Below, in pieces: positions 22,602 to 25,642 of a stretch of 25,642 nucleotides of DNA. Position numbers and translations under genes: made by a program. The DNA is taken from NCBI GenBank assembly GCA_900552015.1, contig URXY01000030.1:1-25642 (forward strand), given 5' to 3'. The notes below the pieces were generated by a model, which had not been told where the DNA came from, made no database searches, and saw only the letters and a list, made by a program, of their open reading frames with translations. How positions within the stretch are numbered: position 1 is the first letter of the stretch; each line of letters begins with the position of its first letter. This DNA is from an uncultured Eubacteriales bacterium. Lineage in GTDB: Bacteria; Bacillota; Clostridia; Oscillospirales; Oscillospiraceae.

Positions 22602-23804
22602 ATGAAAAAGAGCATTTTGCGTGTACTTCTGGTCCTCGCCGTCATCTGCTCGCTCACGCTCAGCGAGCTGACGCCCTTTTCCATGGTGCAGGATGCCTCC
22701 GCCGTCACGCAGGCGGATATCGATAAGCTCAAGGACGAGCTCAGCGGCATGAACTCGGAAAAGTCGCAGCTCGAAAAGGAGCTCAAGTCCATCCAGAACG
22801 ATAAGAGCGCCGCGCTTGCGCAGAAGGAGAACATCGACAAGCAGATCAACCTCCTTCAGTCGGAAATTTCAGGCGTCGAGTCGCTCATCGGTGAATATGA
22901 AACGCTCATCGAGCAGACCGAACAGGAAATTCGCGAGAATGAAGAGGAAGAAGCGCGCCAGTACGAAAAGTTCTGCGAGCGCGTGCGCGCGATGGAAGAG
23001 CGTGGCACCATCTCCTATTGGTCCGTGCTGTTCGATTCAGCGAGCTTTTCCGACCTTCTCAGCGCCATGGACTTCATCAGCGAGATCATGGACAGCGACC
23101 AGAAGGTCATCGACGACCTGCGCGCCCTGCGCGAGCAGATCGAGCAGAAGAAGGCGGCGCTTGAAGCGTCGCTTGCCGAGCAGCAGAGCGCCAAGGAGAC
23201 GCTCGTTGCCAAAAAGAGCGAGCTGAATACCCAGCGCGCGGCGGCGGAGAAGGTCCTTGCCGACCTCAAGGCCAACGAAGCGCAGTATAAGCAGGTCCTT
23301 TCAGAAAAGGACGCTGCGATGGAGCGTCAGCAGGCCGAGATCGTTCGTCTTTCTAAAGAACTGGCTGCAAAGAACGGCAACACCTCTGCGACCTCCGGCG
23401 GCTATATCTGGCCGTGCTCGAGCAGGTACGTCACCTCGCCGCTCGGCGCGCGCTACACAGGTATCGCGGGCGCGTCGACGAACCACGCGGGCATCGACAT
23501 CGGCCGCGTGGGCTATACGACGCAGGCCGTCGCCGCCAAGGCAGGCACGGTCATCATCTCGTCCTACAATAAGTATCGCGGCAATTATGTCGTTGTCAGC
23601 CACGGCAGCGGCAACACAACGACGTATCAGCACCTCTCCTCCCGCTCGGTCAGCGTAGGCACCTATGTCGCGCAGGGGCAGGTCGTCGGCATCACCGGCA
23701 CGACCGGTGTGAGCAGCGGTCCGCACCTGCACTTTGAGATCACCGAGAACGGGCAGATCGTCAACCCGCTCAAGTACCTCACCAACTACATCAAGGGTTG
23801 GTAG
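22602..23804 (+). CDS. Secreted coiled-coil M23 peptidase (FtsEX-linked cell-wall hydrolase)
   Basis: The 400-residue protein has an N-terminal signal peptide (about 1-34, MKKSILRVLLVLAVICSLTL onward to an Ala-Ser-Ala site). Long coiled coils follow (about 37-140 and 185-260), with an intervening segment containing YWSVLFDSASFSDLLSAMDF. The C-terminal LytM/M23 domain (about 266-395) has an intact zinc site: H295 and D299 in NHAGIDIG, and H375/H377 in HLHFE. It resembles EnvC, CwlO-PcsB-like and RipC-like partners of FtsEX, but an intact HxH and HxxxD suggests it is an active endopeptidase. It starts 11 bases after ftsX, with AAAGGAGG in the gap. A terminator follows. Confidence 0.93.
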   Translation: MKKSILRVLLVLAVICSLTLSELTPFSMVQDASAVTQADIDKLKDELSGMNSEKSQLEKELKSIQNDKSAALAQKENIDKQINLLQSEISGVESLIGEYETLIEQTEQEIRENEEEEARQYEKFCERVRAMEERGTISYWSVLFDSASFSDLLSAMDFISEIMDSDQKVIDDLRALREQIEQKKAALEASLAEQQSAKETLVAKKSELNTQRAAAEKVLADLKANEAQYKQVLSEKDAAMERQQAEIVRLSKELAAKNGNTSATSGGYIWPCSSRYVTSPLGARYTGIAGASTNHAGIDIGRVGYTTQAVAAKAGTVIISSYNKYRGNYVVVSHGSGNTTTYQHLSSRSVSVGTYVAQGQVVGITGTTGVSSGPHLHFEITENGQIVNPLKYLTNYIKGW

Positions 23805-23820
23805 GTCACATAATACACTT

Positions 23821-23853
23821 GCTCCCCGCCATATACTGGCGGGGAGCTTTTTG
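23821..23853 (+). terminator. Terminator of the ftsEX-M23 operon
   Basis: A 10-bp perfect stem (23821-23830 with 23838-23847), loop ATATACT, then TTTTTGTG. It lies 16 bases after the M23 gene. Confidence 0.93.
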
Positions 23854-23875
23854 TGCCGGGAGGAGGAAATGCGGG

Positions 23876-24604
23876 ATGATGGGGCTCATCTGCTATCGGG
23901 ACGCAGGAGAGAAAAACGGTACGCGAATGCTGTGCGGCGTGAACTTCTGCGCGGTCTATGTCACGCGCGGCGAGGGCGTGCTGGCGCAGCTCTCTGCAAA
24001 GCGTGCGGTGAAATACCTTAAAAAGCGCCGCGTGCGGCAGGCCGTCTTTCCAAAGGGTCACCCGAATGCACCGGTCTTTGCCCGCCTTGGCATCCTGCCG
24101 CCGGATGAACGGCCACTGCGGCAGGTGAAGACTGCGGCGATCGTCCGCTGTGCGATGGGAAAGCTGGGTCTCCGTGCGGAACACGCACGCATTGCGCTCA
24201 TCGCAGACCGTTTATCCGCCGCGCTGGAAGCATCGGCAATCTCACTCGCACGGGATGTACGCTATCTAATGCTCTGCGCGCCCGGGGATGCCCACATCGC
24301 CCGCGCCATCCGCTGGGACTGCGGCGCGAGCGTTTCCGTCTGCGCGCGGGAGAATATCCGCGCGGACCTTGCCGCCGTGTTCAGCGGCATCGCGCCCCGC
24401 TGCCGCTGCCCTGTTCTGGAGCTTGAAAACGCCGCGCTCGGCGTTTCCTACGGTGCCGAAGACCTGCCGCCCGAAGCGGTGCTCTGGGAGGAAAACGACC
24501 TTCTCTGCGCGCTGTACTTATCCGGCGCACTGCGCGAAGAGTCGATATCGGTCAAAGATGTGATTTTTCCCGCAAAAGCGGCGGAAAACACAAAGTTACC
24601 TTGA
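23876..24604 (+). CDS. Hypothetical protein, 242 residues, family not recognised
   Basis: The start is set at ATG 23876, with GGGAGGAGG about nine bases upstream; a second ATG follows directly. The open frame reaching back to 23798 crosses the terminator and lacks a ribosome site. The protein looks soluble, with no signal peptide. It has a basic stretch (AKRAVKYLKKRRVRQ), then alternating hydrophobic strands and helices (ARIALIADRLSAALEASAIS; DVRYLMLCAPGD; ASVSVCAREN), suggesting an alpha/beta fold, and a CRCPVLELE segment. I could not assign a family. No promoter is visible after the terminator, so expression may depend on read-through. Its stop codon overlaps the -35 box of the greA promoter, and no terminator separates it from greA. 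Confidence 0.75.
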   Translation: MMGLICYRDAGEKNGTRMLCGVNFCAVYVTRGEGVLAQLSAKRAVKYLKKRRVRQAVFPKGHPNAPVFARLGILPPDERPLRQVKTAAIVRCAMGKLGLRAEHARIALIADRLSAALEASAISLARDVRYLMLCAPGDAHIARAIRWDCGASVSVCARENIRADLAAVFSGIAPRCRCPVLELENAALGVSYGAEDLPPEAVLWEENDLLCALYLSGALREESISVKDVIFPAKAAENTKLP

Positions 24605-24629
24605 CAACACGGGCTGAAATCACTATAAT
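24601..24629 (+). promoter_or_regulatory. Promoter of greA-lysS, overlapping the upstream stop codon
   Basis: Perfect TTGACA (24601-24606), a 17-base spacer and perfect TATAAT (24624-24629). The TGA of the upstream gene is inside the -35 box. The leader before greA is about 65 bases. Confidence 0.93.
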
Positions 24630-24702
24630 TGTCTCGCTAAAATGGTATTCGTATGCGTGCCATGCGATATCCGCAGGCGCGAAAGAAAGGAACGATCTCA
24701 AT

Positions 24703-25188
24703 ATGGCGAACATGAAAAAAGAGTACAAGATGAGCGCGGAGCGCAAGGAAGAGCTGCAGAAGGAGCTCACCTACCTCAAGACCGTGCGTGAAAAAGAAGT
24801 GGCGGACCTCATCAAAGAGGCGCGCGGCTTCGGCGACCTGAGCGAAAACAGTGAATATGATGAAGCGAAAAACGAGCAGGGCAAGCTGTACTCCCGTATT
24901 GCTGAGGTCGAGGATATCCTGCTGCACACCGTCATCGTCGACGAGAACGACGATGGCTCCAACGGCATCGGCATCGGCTGCCGCGTGACCGTGCAGGATG
25001 TGAGATCCGGCCGTGAGATGCCCGAGTACAAGGTCGTCGGCTCGCAGGAGGCCGATCCCATGCACCGCGCCATTTCCGAGGATTCCCCCTTCGGCAAGGC
25101 GCTCATGGGCGCAAAGGAGGGCGATGAGGTCACCGTGGAGGCCCCTGTCGGCGCCATCGTCTACCGCATCGTCAAGATCGAACGCTAA
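24703..25188 (+). CDS. greA: Transcription elongation factor GreA
   Basis: GreA rescues backtracked RNA polymerase by promoting cleavage of the 3' end of the transcript. The 161-residue protein has the N-terminal coiled coil (about 10-80) with the acidic tip GDLSENSEYDEAK (D45 and E48, equivalent to the key residues of E. coli GreA). The C-terminal globular domain (about 85-160) has SEDSPFGKALMGAKEGDEV. The start is ATG 24703, with AAAGGAA about nine bases upstream. It is followed by lysS after 31 bases, a common pairing in Firmicutes. Confidence 0.97.
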   Translation: MANMKKEYKMSAERKEELQKELTYLKTVREKEVADLIKEARGFGDLSENSEYDEAKNEQGKLYSRIAEVEDILLHTVIVDENDDGSNGIGIGCRVTVQDVRSGREMPEYKVVGSQEADPMHRAISEDSPFGKALMGAKEGDEVTVEAPVGAIVYRIVKIER

Positions 25189-25219
25189 GCTGTATTATAT
25201 AGAGTAGGAGTAAAACACC

Positions 25220-25642
25220 ATGGCTGAAGAAAGAAATCAGAACACCGCGGCTCCCGAGCAGGACCTCAGCGAGATCCTCAAGATCCGCCGCGACAAGCTC
25301 GCCGCACTGCGCGCTGAGGGCCGCGACCCCTTCAAGGAGACGCGCTTCGACGTGACGCACCATGCCCAGGACATCAAGGACAACTTCGACGCCCTCGAGG
25401 GCAGCGAGGTCCGCGTCGCGGGCCGTCTCATGAGTAAGCGCGGCATGGGTAAGGTCAGCTTCTGCGACCTGCAGGACAAGTCCGGCCGCATCCAGCTCTA
25501 CGCTCGCAAGGACGAGATGGATGAAGAGGAGTATGACCGCTTCAAGAAGTACGACATCGGCGATATCGTCGGTGTCGAGGGCGAAGTGTTCCGCACCCAG
25601 CGCGGCGAGATGAGCGTGCGCGCAAAGAAGATCACGCTGCTC
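25220..25642 (+). CDS. lysS: Lysyl-tRNA synthetase, class II, 5' part only
   Basis: LysS charges tRNA-Lys with lysine. The first 141 codons are present and the gene runs off the window end in frame. The N-terminal helix (QDLSEILKIRRDKLAALRAEG) leads to the anticodon-binding OB fold: VRVAGRLMSKRGMGKVSFCDLQDKSGRIQLYARKDEM, residues about 63-99, then FKKYDIGDIVGVEGEVFRTQRGEMSV, all typical of class II LysS. The catalytic domain lies beyond the window. TAGGAG is about nine bases before the ATG. The short gap after greA has no terminator, so both are probably co-transcribed from the greA promoter. Confidence 0.95.
   Translation, partial: MAEERNQNTAAPEQDLSEILKIRRDKLAALRAEGRDPFKETRFDVTHHAQDIKDNFDALEGSEVRVAGRLMSKRGMGKVSFCDLQDKSGRIQLYARKDEMDEEEYDRFKKYDIGDIVGVEGEVFRTQRGEMSVRAKKITLL

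Noticed and set aside
25189..25219. Possible T-box or riboswitch ahead of lysS
   Set aside because: The gap after greA is only 31 bases and shows no structured leader; lysS is probably read from the greA promoter.

Overview
The window reads as chromosomal core sequence from a GC-rich, low-redundancy Firmicute, most likely a gut-type Clostridia of the Oscillospiraceae/Ruminococcaceae group. This rests on the dprA-topA-trmFO and plsX-acpP-rnc gene orders, TrmFO (the folate/FAD-dependent tRNA methylase of Firmicutes), the small proteins DUF1540 and DUF4830, ftsEX followed by a secreted coiled-coil M23 protein, and strong AGGAGG ribosome sites throughout. The taxonomic placement is inferred from gene content only. 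There are no insertion sequences, phage genes or CRISPR arrays. Most of the window is ordinary housekeeping DNA.

Layout. (1) 1-236: tRNA-Gly(GCC) and tRNA-Cys(GCA), each followed by a hairpin. (2) 339-1437, plus strand: a possible 29-codon ORF, a DUF1540 cysteine protein, and two overlapping half-size TauE/SafE membrane proteins, ending at a bidirectional terminator. (3) 1454-10208, minus strand: one long array read right to left as SpoU rRNA methylase, dprA, topA, trmFO, plsX, acpP, rnc and a nucleoside phosphorylase. A near-consensus promoter starts it at about 10180, and acpP has a second internal promoter at about 3245-3272. (4) 10263-13480, plus strand: divergent promoter, pepT, Xaa-Pro aminopeptidase, terminator. 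(5) 13481-13750: gene-free DNA with a long hairpin, about four degenerate copies of a ~35-bp unit, and a terminator. (6) 13791-18227, minus strand: MBL-fold hydrolase (YycJ type), rlmH, DUF2007 protein and phosphohexomutase from one promoter, then a terminator and a LysO-type lysine exporter; a DUF4830 lipoprotein or anchored protein lies just upstream. (7) 18829-25642, plus strand: RsuA-type pseudouridine synthase, a CdaR-family regulator, ftsE-ftsX-M23 peptidase, an unrecognised 242-residue protein, greA, and the 5' part of lysS.

How they work together. Region 3 combines DNA topology, DNA uptake/recombination, tRNA and rRNA modification, and phospholipid precursor synthesis (PlsX and ACP). 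Region 4 is a two-gene peptide-degradation operon. In region 7, FtsEX and the M23 protein form a divisome-linked cell-wall hydrolase module, and greA-lysS is a common Firmicute pairing. I did not find a clearly novel system. The best leads are the small ORF at 339, the split TauE pair, the repeat-bearing intergenic region at 13.5-13.75 kb, the dyad inside the acpP promoter, the mismatched tRNA-Cys acceptor stem and the unrecognised gene at 23.9 kb.
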